10,023 bases of DNA from Desulfuromusa sp. (GCA_023145655.1 JAGLDI010000199.1:1-10023), one strand, 5' to 3'; positions 1-7,212 are shown, numbered from the stretch's first letter. Translations and numbers: made by a program. Notes: generated by a model not told the origin, from the letters alone.

Positions 1-228
1 AAATGGTATTGCGCTCTGTCAGATCCAGTGCCAGAAGATAATTGGACTGGGCCTACTGGTTTCATCCATGACGTTCTTTATGAACTCTACATCAAAGACC
101 ATGAGGCTCCTGAGGATTGCGAGTACTACATGTGTGGTCCCCCACTGATGGCCAATGCCGTTACTAATATGCTCATCGATCAAGGTGTTGAGCGTGAGAA
201 CATCATGTTTGACGATTTTGGTCCCTGA
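1..228 (+). CDS. nqrF: NQR subunit F, C-terminal fragment (5' end outside window)
   Basis: This is the last 75 codons and TGA stop of NqrF, the NADH-oxidising, FAD- and 2Fe-2S-containing subunit of the Na+-translocating NADH:quinone oxidoreductase in the cytoplasmic membrane. Only the end of the ferredoxin-reductase-like NADH-binding domain is visible. Recognisable family segments are [13 protein letters not shown] near the window edge, GFIHDVLYE, the nucleotide-binding [10 protein letters not shown] segment with its conserved Cys, and the terminal FDDFG signature. The reading frame is open from base 1, so the true start lies upstream. A GTG at 28 is an internal Val codon and not a start. The nearby apbE and nqrM genes, whose products mature NQR, support the call. 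The other nqr genes are presumably upstream of the window; that is inference from usual operon order. Confidence 0.96.
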   Translation, partial: KWYCALSDPVPEDNWTGPTGFIHDVLYELYIKDHEAPEDCEYYMCGPPLMANAVTNMLIDQGVERENIMFDDFGP

Positions 229-248
229 TTAAAGTGTGAGCTGAGAGA

Positions 249-276
249 TTGCAGTTCGATGTTTAAATGCTAAAAT
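249..276 (+). promoter_or_regulatory. weak promoter-like motif before the ferritin-like gene
   Basis: TTGCAG at 249-254 and TAAAAT at 271-276 are separated by 16 bases. The -10 element matches 5 of 6 consensus positions and the -35 only 3 of 6. No intrinsic terminator is visible between nqrF and the next gene, so read-through from the nqr operon could suffice and this motif may be chance. Confidence 0.25.
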
Positions 277-314
277 TAAGTTAGTAGCGCTTTGATCGAT
301 AAAGGAGAAATCTG

Positions 315-770
315 ATGCCATATGGACAAGCAAAAGGGATTATAGATGCTGGCAGGGCGTTTCACCAGCGAGCCAGTGCTTTTTACCAGCAACTTCACGA
401 TAAAGCCGAAGGTGCTCGGGTTAAAATGTTGCTTGACTATCTGGTTCGCCATGAAGCACATCTGGAGCGTGCTCTAGCTGATTTTAACGAAGCAAGTAGA
501 TTAAAAGCCCTGGATGCGTGGTATCAATATGCACAAAAACAATGTCTTTTACAGCCATTTGATGTCAGCCAATATCCAGAGGATATGACCCCTGAAATGG
601 TCATGGAAATTGGCCTGAACATTGACAGCTGTCTGATTGCATCATACAAAGGGATGGCAGAGGGCGCAACAAGTGCCGAAGTGCGGGAAGTATTTGAAAA
701 CTTGCTGCTGATGGAAGAACAGGAAAAACACAAATTAGCCAGAATTGCACTTGAAATTAACGAAATGTAA
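315..770 (+). CDS. ferritin-like four-helix protein, function unknown
   Basis: This encodes a 151-residue, cytoplasmic-looking protein with no signal peptide or membrane segment. The ATG is preceded by AAGGAGA at 302-308, a good ribosome binding site. Predicted helices fall at about 8-32, 34-60, 92-115 and 121-150, the arrangement of rubrerythrin/ferritin-like domains. The second helix carries H46, E47 and H49, and the fourth carries E134, E135, E137 and H139, where di-iron proteins of this fold usually have ExxH motifs. Neither is an exact ExxH: residue 46 is His and residue 136 is Gln at the usual Glu positions. The third helix has D104 near the place of a usual Glu. There is no C-terminal rubredoxin domain. 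It lies 86 bases after nqrF and before a strong terminator, so it is probably the last gene of the nqr transcript. Fold assignment is by pattern only. Metal binding and function are unknown, and a non-metal helical bundle is possible. Confidence 0.8.
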   Translation: MPYGQAKGIIDAGRAFHQRASAFYQQLHDKAEGARVKMLLDYLVRHEAHLERALADFNEASRLKALDAWYQYAQKQCLLQPFDVSQYPEDMTPEMVMEIGLNIDSCLIASYKGMAEGATSAEVREVFENLLLMEEQEKHKLARIALEINEM

Positions 771-795
771 ATTTGTCCTGCCAACAGGATGAGAG

Positions 796-824
796 AGCCG
801 CATCAATTGATGCGGCTTTTTTTT
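796..824 (+). terminator. intrinsic terminator after the ferritin-like gene
   Basis: A perfect 22-bp palindrome at 796-817 can fold as a 9-bp GC-rich stem (AGCCGCATC / GATGCGGCT) with an AATT loop. It is followed by an unbroken run of eight T at 817-824. It lies 25 bases after the stop of the ferritin-like gene and touches the GGAG of apbE at 825-828. It looks like the end of the nqr transcript, but as no promoter fits between it and apbE it may be partial. Confidence 0.9.
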
Positions 825-834
825 GGAGAAAAGA

Positions 835-1875
835 ATGAAACGGCTGAGTTTGCTCACCATTGTTTTTCTATTGCTGGCAGGTGGAATAATCTACCTGAAC
901 CAGCGTAAAACCGCCAGTGACAAACTGATATCCATAAGTGGAACAACCATGGGTACCAGCTATCATATCAAACTGGCACCGACAGCTAAGATCAATCTAC
1001 CTTCTTTAAAAAGTCAGATCGGTTCACGTCTTGAAGATATTGATAGCAAGATGTCAACCTATATAAAAGATTCAGAAGTCTCACGTTTCAACCGCCATGC
1101 AAGTGAAATCTGGATGCCAATCTCAGCTGAAACTATGGCTGTTATTGATGCGGCTCAGGAGATCAGTCAGCTGAGTCATGGTGCTTTTGATATCACTATT
1201 GGCAAATTGGTTAATCTGTGGGGTTTTGGACCCACTATCAATATTGATACAATTCCGGACAGTCATGCCATCCAGACTCTGCTGTCTCAAGTGGGGTATC
1301 AGCGGTTGGAGTTACGCCATGTCCCACCAGCATTGCGCAAAAGTAGTCCAGCGGTCTACCTTGATTTGTCGGCTATAGCTAAAGGATACGCTGTTGATGC
1401 CATTGCCAGATTGTTAGCAGAAAATCAGATCAATAATTTTCTGGTAGAGATCGGTGGTGAAATTATTACCCGTGGGTACAAACAGCAACAACAACCGTGG
1501 GTGGTCGGTATTGAGAGTCCGGTAGCGCAACAGCGCAGTATCCGAAAACGACTCTCCCTTCAAGATGTCGCTATGGCAACATCCGGGGACTACCGAAATT
1601 ATTTTGAGGAGCAGGGGGTACGCTACTCACATACGATTGACCCCGCTACCGGTTACCCGATAAGGCATCAACTGGCGTCTGTGACGGTCATTGATCGTTC
1701 GTGTATGCGAGCCGATGCATTGGCGACTGCAATCACGGTGATGGGGCCGAGTCAAGGGCTGGAATTTGCAGAACAACAGCACCTTGCAATTTTTATGCTG
1801 GTGAAGCAAAATGAAGTATTCGTTGAGAAGTACAGCAGCGCTTTTGAGTCTTATCTCAAAGCTGGTAAGGATTAA
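835..1875 (+). CDS. apbE: FAD:protein FMN transferase (ApbE)
   Basis: ApbE uses FAD to attach FMN through a phosphoester bond to Ser/Thr residues of target proteins, including NqrB and NqrC, on the outer face of the membrane. The protein is 346 residues, normal for the family. The start chosen is ATG 835, 6 bases after GGAG (825-828). An in-frame TTG at 823 lies inside the preceding terminator T-run and is rejected. Residues 1-22 form a basic start and hydrophobic stretch, an export signal or membrane anchor. No lipobox Cys is seen, unlike many ApbE lipoproteins. Family motifs in order are GTTMGTSYH at 36-44, STYIKDSEVSRFN, GAFDITIG, LDLSAIAKGYAVD, VEIGGEI, MATSGDYRNYF, HTIDPATGYP at 266-275 and ADALATAI near 293-300 with D294 as a likely Mg2+ ligand. 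The stop is followed after 2 bases by nqrM, consistent with translational coupling. Its neighbours point to NQR as the main substrate. Confidence 0.96.
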   Translation: MKRLSLLTIVFLLLAGGIIYLNQRKTASDKLISISGTTMGTSYHIKLAPTAKINLPSLKSQIGSRLEDIDSKMSTYIKDSEVSRFNRHASEIWMPISAETMAVIDAAQEISQLSHGAFDITIGKLVNLWGFGPTINIDTIPDSHAIQTLLSQVGYQRLELRHVPPALRKSSPAVYLDLSAIAKGYAVDAIARLLAENQINNFLVEIGGEIITRGYKQQQQPWVVGIESPVAQQRSIRKRLSLQDVAMATSGDYRNYFEEQGVRYSHTIDPATGYPIRHQLASVTVIDRSCMRADALATAITVMGPSQGLEFAEQQHLAIFMLVKQNEVFVEKYSSAFESYLKAGKD

Positions 1876-1877
1876 TT

Positions 1878-2162
1878 ATGGAACTGCTTATACCCGCACT
1901 GATTATCTTTCTGCTCGCCTTTACTGGATTATCGATCGGTATTCTCTTTGGTCGTAAAGGTATCTCTGGAAGCTGCAGCAGCAATGAAGCCAAATTACTC
2001 GATATCCAATGTTTCTGTGGGCAGGATGATAATTGCCCTATTGCTGCCGGCGATGGTGGAATTTCGATTAAAGCGGTCTGTACCGGTGATGATATCGCAA
2101 AATGTCAGCAGATGGTGGCTGATTTTGAGGAAAAGACCCGCAAGCTATCTCCTCCCTCATAA
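1878..2162 (+). CDS. nqrM: NQR maturation protein NqrM (DUF539 family)
   Basis: This encodes a 94-residue protein with one N-terminal transmembrane helix (about residues 3-25) followed by GRKGISGSC and a Cys-rich segment. Cys are at 33, 45, 47, 53, 68 and 76. The first four match the Cys pattern of the NqrM family, which is needed to assemble functional NQR, probably by delivering iron to the intramembrane NqrD/NqrE centre. The ATG lies 2 bases after the apbE stop, and AAGG at 1867-1870 inside the end of apbE serves as ribosome binding site, so the two genes are almost certainly one transcriptional unit. The part after about residue 57, with Cys68 and Cys76, looks like a C-terminal addition to the core; whether related proteins share it needs an alignment. 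Family assignment is from the membrane helix, KGISGSC and CxC pattern, and from the apbE/nqrF context. Confidence 0.88.
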   Translation: MELLIPALIIFLLAFTGLSIGILFGRKGISGSCSSNEAKLLDIQCFCGQDDNCPIAAGDGGISIKAVCTGDDIAKCQQMVADFEEKTRKLSPPS

Positions 2163-2202
2163 CGACCAGGTTTGTTCTGAACTGCGGCGAGGGTATTGAT
2201 TC

Positions 2203-3336
2203 ATGAGTTCCCTCTACATACATATCCCGTTTTGTACCAGTAAATGTCCTTATTGCGATTTTTATTCTCAGGTCGGCTCTCAACAACAAATTAATGAATA
2301 TGTTGAATTACTAACTCTCAACATTAAAATTCTGGAAGACAAAACATCATCCCCCCGACCATTCGAAACTATTTTTTTTGGCGGGGGAACCCCATCTCTC
2401 CTTTCCATAAAACAGATAGAAAAAATACTCAATAGGGTCCACAGAAGCTTCGGGATAGAGACGGATGCTGAAATTACGCTGGAAGCCAATCCTGGAACGG
2501 TGAATCTGGAACAATTACAAGGATACAGGCAGGCTGGCATCAATCGTCTGTCACTTGGGATTCAGTCACTCAAAGATGAAAATCTGCAACTGCTTGGCAG
2601 AATTCATAGCGTCAGTCAAGCAGGCAAAAGTATTGATGCTGCTCGTAGCGCTGGATTTGACAATCTTAGCCTTGACCTGATATTTGCCCTCCCCAATCAG
2701 GACCTGCCAGCACTGGAAGAGGAAATCTTTGCACTATTGGATTTCAGCCCGGAACATATCTCCCTCTATGGCCTTACATTTGAGGAGGGTACCGAATTTT
2801 CCACCCGCCTACAATCAGGGGAGCTGTCCTCTTGTGGAGAAAATCTCTATGCAGAGCAATATCGATTACTCCATGAACAGTTACTTGCCGCAGGATATGA
2901 GCATTACGAAATTTCCAATTTTGCCCGTCCTGGACGACGCTGCCGCCACAACCAAATCTACTGGCAACGTAAAAACTGCCTGGCTATCGGAGCGGGTTCT
3001 CACAGCTTTATTGAAAAAGAGTGGGGCGAACGTTGGCATATTCCTCCAAACTTGAAGCACTATAGAGAGTCACTACAATACGGGAAAAATCCGGCCGAAC
3101 TTCTGGAAACATACAACCGTCAGGGGGCAATGAAAGAATTTGCCTACCTGGCCCTACGCACTAGCACTGGAATTGATCGGCACAAGTTCAAACAGAAATT
3201 CAACCTCCCTCTGGAACAAGTTTTTCCAACAGCACTCGAAAAAACCAGCAATTTTCTCCGGACAAATCATGATTATTACAATTTTGAGTTAGATGGCTGG
3301 CTTCTTTATGACCATTTGATCAGCCACTTTCTTTAG
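2203..3336 (+). CDS. hemW: radical SAM family heme chaperone HemW
   Basis: HemW is a 4Fe-4S and S-adenosylmethionine-binding protein that binds heme and helps insert it into respiratory enzymes. The protein is 377 residues, usual for the family. The N-terminal LYIHIPFC motif runs into C11, C15 and C18, the radical-SAM CxxxCxxC triad, followed by DF. The Cys-rich extension that marks true oxygen-independent coproporphyrinogen oxidase HemN (CxxxCxxCxC) is missing, which decides for HemW. Other family segments are GGGTPS at 60-65, LEANPGT, RLSLGIQSL, DLIFALPNQ, HISLYGLTFEEGT, YEISNFARPG with RHNQIYW, and IGAGSHSF. The C-terminal region after about residue 300 holds the HemW-type winged-helix part. 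ATG 2203 is preceded by GAGGG at 2189-2193. The gene begins 40 bases after nqrM with no visible promoter or terminator between, so it is probably read from the apbE-nqrM transcript. Older annotations would call it HemN or coproporphyrinogen III oxidase. Confidence 0.95.
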   Translation: MSSLYIHIPFCTSKCPYCDFYSQVGSQQQINEYVELLTLNIKILEDKTSSPRPFETIFFGGGTPSLLSIKQIEKILNRVHRSFGIETDAEITLEANPGTVNLEQLQGYRQAGINRLSLGIQSLKDENLQLLGRIHSVSQAGKSIDAARSAGFDNLSLDLIFALPNQDLPALEEEIFALLDFSPEHISLYGLTFEEGTEFSTRLQSGELSSCGENLYAEQYRLLHEQLLAAGYEHYEISNFARPGRRCRHNQIYWQRKNCLAIGAGSHSFIEKEWGERWHIPPNLKHYRESLQYGKNPAELLETYNRQGAMKEFAYLALRTSTGIDRHKFKQKFNLPLEQVFPTALEKTSNFLRTNHDYYNFELDGWLLYDHLISHFL

Positions 3337-3401
3337 GAGACCAATCCATCAACAGTCTCCTGCGACATTCTTCTTAACCATCAATAAATTACCAATGGTT
3401 A
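3335..3401 (+). repeat. two consecutive small hairpins after hemW
   Basis: AGGAGAC at 3335-3341 pairs with GTCTCCT at 3355-3361 and overlaps the hemW stop. TAACCAT at 3375-3381 pairs with ATGGTTA at 3395-3401. Each has a perfect 7-bp stem and a 13-base loop. Neither is followed by a T-run, so they are poor intrinsic terminators. They might slow or protect the 3' end of the hemW message, or be chance. Confidence 0.4.
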
Positions 3402-3421
3402 GTCTTCTCCCGCCATAAGTC

Positions 3422-3450
3422 TTGACAAAGGGAGATGGTGTTGATAACCT
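3422..3450 (+). promoter_or_regulatory. probable housekeeping-type promoter of hrcA-grpE-dnaK
   Basis: A perfect -35 hexamer TTGACA lies at 3422-3427, followed after 17 bases by TAACCT at 3445-3450, a weak -10. The -10 would overlap the left arm of the CIRCE palindrome, so HrcA bound there would block RNA polymerase, the usual layout for CIRCE promoters. The leader to the hrcA ATG would be about 80 bases and would contain most of CIRCE. Confidence 0.55.
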
Positions 3451-3493
3451 TCGTTATTAGCACTCACCTCTGATGAGTGCTAATAACGAAGGT
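3447..3493 (+). promoter_or_regulatory. CIRCE operator with extended 19-bp arms
   Basis: The core TTAGCACTC (3457-3465), 9-base spacer, GAGTGCTAA (3475-3483) matches the CIRCE consensus exactly. CIRCE is the binding site of the HrcA repressor. The inverted repeat continues without a mismatch for 10 more bases on each side: 3447-3465 pairs with 3475-3493. It lies 43 bases before hrcA. Repression is relieved in heat shock when HrcA loses its active fold, a process modulated by chaperonin in studied bacteria. Confidence 0.97.
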
Positions 3494-3536
3494 GGGCAAA
3501 TCAAAACCCATTGCAACTTTACTGGAGTAACCCCGT

Positions 3537-4583
3537 ATGGCTGACTCATTAAACGAACGCAGCCAAAACATACTTGAGGCAATAGTCGAAGACTACATCT
3601 CTTCTGCCGAACCGGTCGGCAGTCGTGCTATCAGCCGAAAGCATAATCTCAACCTGTCTCCCGCATCGGTACGCAATGTGATGGCAGACCTGGAGGAGAT
3701 GGGGCTGCTCTGTTCTCCTCATACGTCAGCAGGCCGCATTCCGACCGAAAAAGGTTTTCAGTACTATATCGATACTCTGCTCGAAGTTCGCGATCTCAAC
3801 AGCAATGAAAAACAAAATCTGCGTAATAGCTACCGCTTCCAAAATATGCGGATGGAAGATATTATGCAGGAAGTTGGCAGGGTTCTCTCCAGCCTTTCAC
3901 AATATACAGGCTTGGTGATGGCACCTAAGTTTATCTCGACAGTTTTCCGTCAGATTGAGTTTATCCGCTTGTCGCGGGGTCGGTTGCTGATGATCTATGT
4001 CTCAGAAACCGGGTTGGTACAAAATAAAGTGATTGAGGCCGACTCTTCCCTCACCACCAGCGATCTTGAATATATCAGTAATTATCTGAGTAGTGAATTG
4101 AATGGTCTCTCGATTCAGGAGGTTCGGACAAAGTTAAGTCGAGAGTTACAGGAAGATCGTATTCACTATGATAAATTGAAAAAGCAGGCTTTAAATCTTT
4201 CCTGTGCCGCACTGCAGGATGAAATTGAAGATCAGATTTATGTTTCCGGCGCATCGCTGATACTAGGACAGCCAGAATTTTCTACACCAGAACAAATGAA
4301 GCGCTTGGTTCAGGCTTTTGAGAGTAAAAAACTTCTTATTGAGCTGTTAGATCGCGGCCACTCTGCACGGGGGGTTCAGATATTTATCGGCAGTGAGAGT
4401 AATCAGGTTGACCTGGAAGGTTGCAGTCTGATCACATCGAATTTTTCTAATCAAAAAGGGGCGATTGGCACTCTTGGTGTCATTGGTCCAATTCGGATGA
4501 ATTATTCACAAGTTGTCCCGATCGTTGATTTTACCGCCCAGTTGGTAAGTCGGGTTCTGGATCGGGAAATAGGGCAAGATTGA
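3537..4583 (+). CDS. hrcA: heat-inducible transcription repressor HrcA
   Basis: HrcA is the dimeric repressor that binds CIRCE and keeps chaperone operons low until heat shock. The protein is 348 residues, as usual. The N-terminal winged helix-turn-helix (about 1-75) has the family segments VGSRAISR, LSPASVRNVMADLEEMGLL and HTSAGRIPTEKGFQYY. The central and C-terminal parts form the GAF-like sensing/dimerisation domain, with EQMKRLVQAFESKK and IGTLGVIGPIRMNY near the end. ATG 3537 follows GGAG at 3524-3527 by 9 bases. As first gene behind its own operator it should be autoregulated. grpE starts 22 bases downstream. No unusual residue or break was seen. Confidence 0.97.
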   Translation: MADSLNERSQNILEAIVEDYISSAEPVGSRAISRKHNLNLSPASVRNVMADLEEMGLLCSPHTSAGRIPTEKGFQYYIDTLLEVRDLNSNEKQNLRNSYRFQNMRMEDIMQEVGRVLSSLSQYTGLVMAPKFISTVFRQIEFIRLSRGRLLMIYVSETGLVQNKVIEADSSLTTSDLEYISNYLSSELNGLSIQEVRTKLSRELQEDRIHYDKLKKQALNLSCAALQDEIEDQIYVSGASLILGQPEFSTPEQMKRLVQAFESKKLLIELLDRGHSARGVQIFIGSESNQVDLEGCSLITSNFSNQKGAIGTLGVIGPIRMNYSQVVPIVDFTAQLVSRVLDREIGQD

Positions 4584-4605
4584 GACAAATAAGGAGCATA
4601 AGAGG

Positions 4606-5205
4606 GTGACAGAAAAAAAAGTGAACTTAGATAATAGTCCTGAAACTTCAGTTGCTGTTGAAGCTGAAGTTGTCACCAATAAAGATGAAATCACGGTGTT
4701 ACAGGAAAAGTTAGCTCAGGCTCTGGATGAGACTAAAGTCCATCAGGAGCAGTACCTGAGAGCCCTGGCTGACATGGAAAACTTACGCAAGCGGACTCAA
4801 AGAGACAAAGAAGATTTGGCCAAGTATGCCAATGAAAACATTCTTCGCGAAATCTTGCCCGTCATCGACAACTTGGAGCGTGCAGTTGAACATGCAGAAC
4901 AGGCTGAAAGCGATGAGGGTCTGTTTGAGGGGGTGCAGATGACACTGACTCAGTTCGGTCAGTTGCTGAATAAATTTGGAGTGGAGACGGTAGATGCAAT
5001 GGGTCAGACGTTCGATCCGGCGTACCATCAAGCGATGGGGCAGATGGAATCGGAAAATTATCCGGTGAATACGGTCGTTCAACAGATGCAAAAAGGGTAT
5101 CAGCTCAATAAACGGTTACTGCGACCAGCTTTTGTTATGTTGGCAAAAAAACCAACCATAGAAAAGCCTGAAGATATAGATATAAAAGAAGCAGACGTAA
5201 AGTAA
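4606..5205 (+). CDS. grpE: nucleotide exchange factor GrpE
   Basis: GrpE is a homodimeric cytoplasmic cochaperone that releases ADP from DnaK and also senses temperature. The protein is 199 residues. The start is GTG 4606, nine bases after AAGGAG (4591-4596); no ATG fits better. Residues 1-30 are acidic and likely disordered. A long coiled-coil helix covers about 30-85, including RALADMENLRKRTQRDKED, followed by the dimer-forming part with ILREILPVIDNLERAVEHA. The C-terminal beta domain that contacts the DnaK nucleotide-binding domain includes FDPAYHQAMGQ and the GYQLNKRLLRPAFVMLAKKP signature. It lies between hrcA (22 bases) and dnaK (33 bases) without terminators, so it is part of the HrcA/CIRCE operon. 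Confidence 0.97.
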   Translation: MTEKKVNLDNSPETSVAVEAEVVTNKDEITVLQEKLAQALDETKVHQEQYLRALADMENLRKRTQRDKEDLAKYANENILREILPVIDNLERAVEHAEQAESDEGLFEGVQMTLTQFGQLLNKFGVETVDAMGQTFDPAYHQAMGQMESENYPVNTVVQQMQKGYQLNKRLLRPAFVMLAKKPTIEKPEDIDIKEADVK

Positions 5206-5238
5206 CTCTGACAAACTTTCTAAGGAGGATATAAAATT

Positions 5239-7146
5239 ATGGGTAAAGTTATAGGAATAGATCTGGGGACAACAAACTCTTGTGTTGCTATTATGGAAGG
5301 TGGTGAGCCGGTTGTCATCGCTAACTCGGAAGGCTCACGGACAACACCATCGGTTATCGCTTTTACTGAGAATGGTGAGCGGCTGGTTGGCCAGCAGGCA
5401 AAACGCCAAGCGGTTACAAACCCTGAAAATACACTTTTTGCAATTAAGCGGCTGATCGGGCGTAAATTTGATTCTGAAGCAGTACAAAAAGATATGAAAA
5501 TCAGCCCGTTTAAAATCATTGAGGCTGACAATGGTGATGCCTGGGTAGAAGCCCGAGATAAAAAATATAGTTCACCGGAAATTTCTGCCATGGTGCTGCA
5601 AAAAATGAAGCAGACCGCAGAAGACTATCTTGGTGAAAAAGTGACCGATGCCGTTATTACAGTGCCGGCCTATTTCAATGATTCACAGCGTCAGGCAACC
5701 AAAGATGCCGGTAAAATTTCCGGACTGAATGTTCTGCGGATTATCAACGAGCCGACTGCTGCATCCCTGGCTTATGGTCTGGATAAAAAACATGAAATGA
5801 CCATCGCTGTTTTTGACCTGGGTGGTGGTACTTTTGACGTCTCGATCCTGGATCTTGGGGACGGCGTTTTTGAAGTTAAATCAACCAATGGTGATACTTT
5901 CCTTGGTGGTGAAGATTTTGATCAGAAGATCATTGATTATGTCGCCGATGAGTTCAAAAAAGATCAGGGGATCGATTTACGCGGTGACAAGATGGCTCTA
6001 CAACGGCTGAAAGAAGCCGCAGAAAAAGCTAAATGTGAGCTCTCTTCATCGATGGAAACCGATATTAATCTCCCGTTTATCACTGCGGATCAATCGGGAC
6101 CAAAACATTTGAATATCAAACTGTCCCGTTCCAAACTGGAAAGTATCTGTGGCGATTTGATTGCCAAACTGACTGCACCATGTCAAACCGCACTGAAAGA
6201 TGCCGGTTTATCTGCGAATGAAATCACTGAAGTTATCCTGGTTGGCGGAATGACCCGGATGCCTGCAGTTCAGGAGCGGGTTAAGGCAATCTTTGGCAAA
6301 ACACCAAGTAAAGGGGTTAACCCTGATGAGGTTGTTGCCATTGGTGCTGCTATTCAGGGGGGAGTTCTGACCGGTGAAGTTAAAGATGTTCTCCTGCTTG
6401 ATGTCACTCCACTCTCGCTGGGGATTGAAACTCTCGGCGGGATCATGACCAAGCTGATTGAAAAAAATACCACTGTCCCCTGCAAAAAGAGTCAGGTTTT
6501 TTCTACTGCAGCGGATAATCAACCGGCGGTTTCCGTCCATGTTCTGCAGGGTGAGCGGGAAATGGCAACCGATAACAAAACTATCGGTAACTTTGAGCTG
6601 GTAGGGCTTCCTGCTGCTCCACGTGGGGTTCCACAAATTGAAGTCACTTTTGATATCGATGCCAATGGAATTCTCCATGTTTCGGCTAAAGATCTTGGTA
6701 GTGGTAAAGAACAATCGATTCAAATTACTGCATCCAGCGGTCTTTCTGATGAAGAGATTAACCAGATGGTTCAGGATGCCGAAACTCATGCCAGCGAAGA
6801 TAAAAACAAGCGCGAGCTGATTGAAGCACGGAATCAGGCTGATGGTCTTGCTTACACCACCGAAAAGTCACTGACCGAACATGGTGAAAAACTTGATAGT
6901 GCGACAAAGAAGCAAATAGAAGAGGCCCTGGAAGATCTGAAAAAAGCGATTGAAGGTGATAATCCAGAAGAGATCAAACAGAAGAGTGAAGTCCTTGCTC
7001 AAGCGTCTCACAAGCTGGCCGAAATGATGTACGCACAGTCTCAGGACGACGGTGGCGCTGCTGAAGAGACTGATAGTGGGGCAGCTGATACCGCTGGTGA
7101 TGATGTCGTTGACGCTGAATTTGAGGATGTCGACGAAAAGAAGTAA
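5239..7146 (+). CDS. dnaK: molecular chaperone DnaK (Hsp70)
   Basis: DnaK is the ATP-dependent Hsp70 that binds exposed hydrophobic segments of client proteins, with DnaJ and GrpE as cochaperones. The protein is 635 residues, full length. The ATPase domain (1-382) shows the phosphate-binding [14 protein letters not shown], the [11 protein letters not shown] segment, [12 protein letters not shown], and [15 protein letters not shown]. The interdomain linker DVLLLDV lies at 383-389, followed by [12 protein letters not shown] of the substrate-binding domain, the helical lid, and an acidic tail ending [11 protein letters not shown], close to the bacterial EEVD-like ending. ATG 5239 follows TAAGGAGGAT (5221-5230), the strongest ribosome binding site in the window and near-perfectly complementary to the 16S 3' end, which fits high expression. 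Transcription is expected from the CIRCE promoter; a terminator-like hairpin follows. Confidence 0.99.
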   Translation: MGKVIGIDLGTTNSCVAIMEGGEPVVIANSEGSRTTPSVIAFTENGERLVGQQAKRQAVTNPENTLFAIKRLIGRKFDSEAVQKDMKISPFKIIEADNGDAWVEARDKKYSSPEISAMVLQKMKQTAEDYLGEKVTDAVITVPAYFNDSQRQATKDAGKISGLNVLRIINEPTAASLAYGLDKKHEMTIAVFDLGGGTFDVSILDLGDGVFEVKSTNGDTFLGGEDFDQKIIDYVADEFKKDQGIDLRGDKMALQRLKEAAEKAKCELSSSMETDINLPFITADQSGPKHLNIKLSRSKLESICGDLIAKLTAPCQTALKDAGLSANEITEVILVGGMTRMPAVQERVKAIFGKTPSKGVNPDEVVAIGAAIQGGVLTGEVKDVLLLDVTPLSLGIETLGGIMTKLIEKNTTVPCKKSQVFSTAADNQPAVSVHVLQGEREMATDNKTIGNFELVGLPAAPRGVPQIEVTFDIDANGILHVSAKDLGSGKEQSIQITASSGLSDEEINQMVQDAETHASEDKNKRELIEARNQADGLAYTTEKSLTEHGEKLDSATKKQIEEALEDLKKAIEGDNPEEIKQKSEVLAQASHKLAEMMYAQSQDDGGAAEETDSGAADTAGDDVVDAEFEDVDEKK

Positions 7147-7149
7147 AGC

Positions 7150-7158
7150 TTATCCACA
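7150..7158 (+). other. perfect DnaA-box sequence
   Basis: TTATCCACA at 7150-7158 equals the high-affinity DnaA box. It starts 4 bases after the dnaK stop and its last three bases are the first of the terminator stem. No cluster of further perfect boxes or AT-rich unwinding region was seen, so this is not an origin. A single 9-mer may be chance. Confidence 0.35.
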
Positions 7159-7195
7159 GCCGCCAATCAGTTAAATGATTGGCGGCTGTCTTTTT
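7156..7195 (+). terminator. hairpin terminator between dnaK and dnaJ
   Basis: A perfect 14-bp stem pairs 7156-7169 (ACAGCCGCCAATCA) with 7176-7189, with a 6-base loop GTTAAA, followed by C and five T at 7191-7195. This is a strong intrinsic-terminator shape. dnaJ begins only 17 bases later with no room for a promoter, so it probably acts as a partial terminator that lowers dnaJ transcription or as a stabiliser of the dnaK message end. Confidence 0.85.
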
Positions 7196-7212
7196 AACTC
7201 AGGATAGTTATT

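Noticed and set aside
823..834. TTG start for apbE, adding four residues
   Set aside because: The TTG is in the T-run of the preceding terminator and overlaps the GGAG that serves ATG 835, so it has no ribosome binding site of its own.
1948..2199. Open frame overlapping nqrM
   Set aside because: The nqrM frame has the membrane helix and Cys pattern and a ribosome binding site; this frame does not.
2684..3055. Open frame of 123 codons within hemW in another frame
   Set aside because: It is fully contained in hemW, whose motifs continue across the whole stretch; the alternative product has no domain features.
2203..3336. Call as oxygen-independent coproporphyrinogen oxidase HemN
   Set aside because: The Cys motif is CxxxCxxCDF, as in HemW, and lacks the fourth Cys of the HemN motif.
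3439..3447. TGTTGATAA, a one-mismatch DnaA box, near the hrcA promoter
   Set aside because: One-mismatch boxes are common by chance; a similar one lies inside the LpoA-like gene near 9222.
6208..6789. Long open frame of 193 codons on the - strand inside dnaK
   Set aside because: Long antisense frames are a known by-product of dnaK codon use. The translation shows no domain, and the + strand gene is certain.
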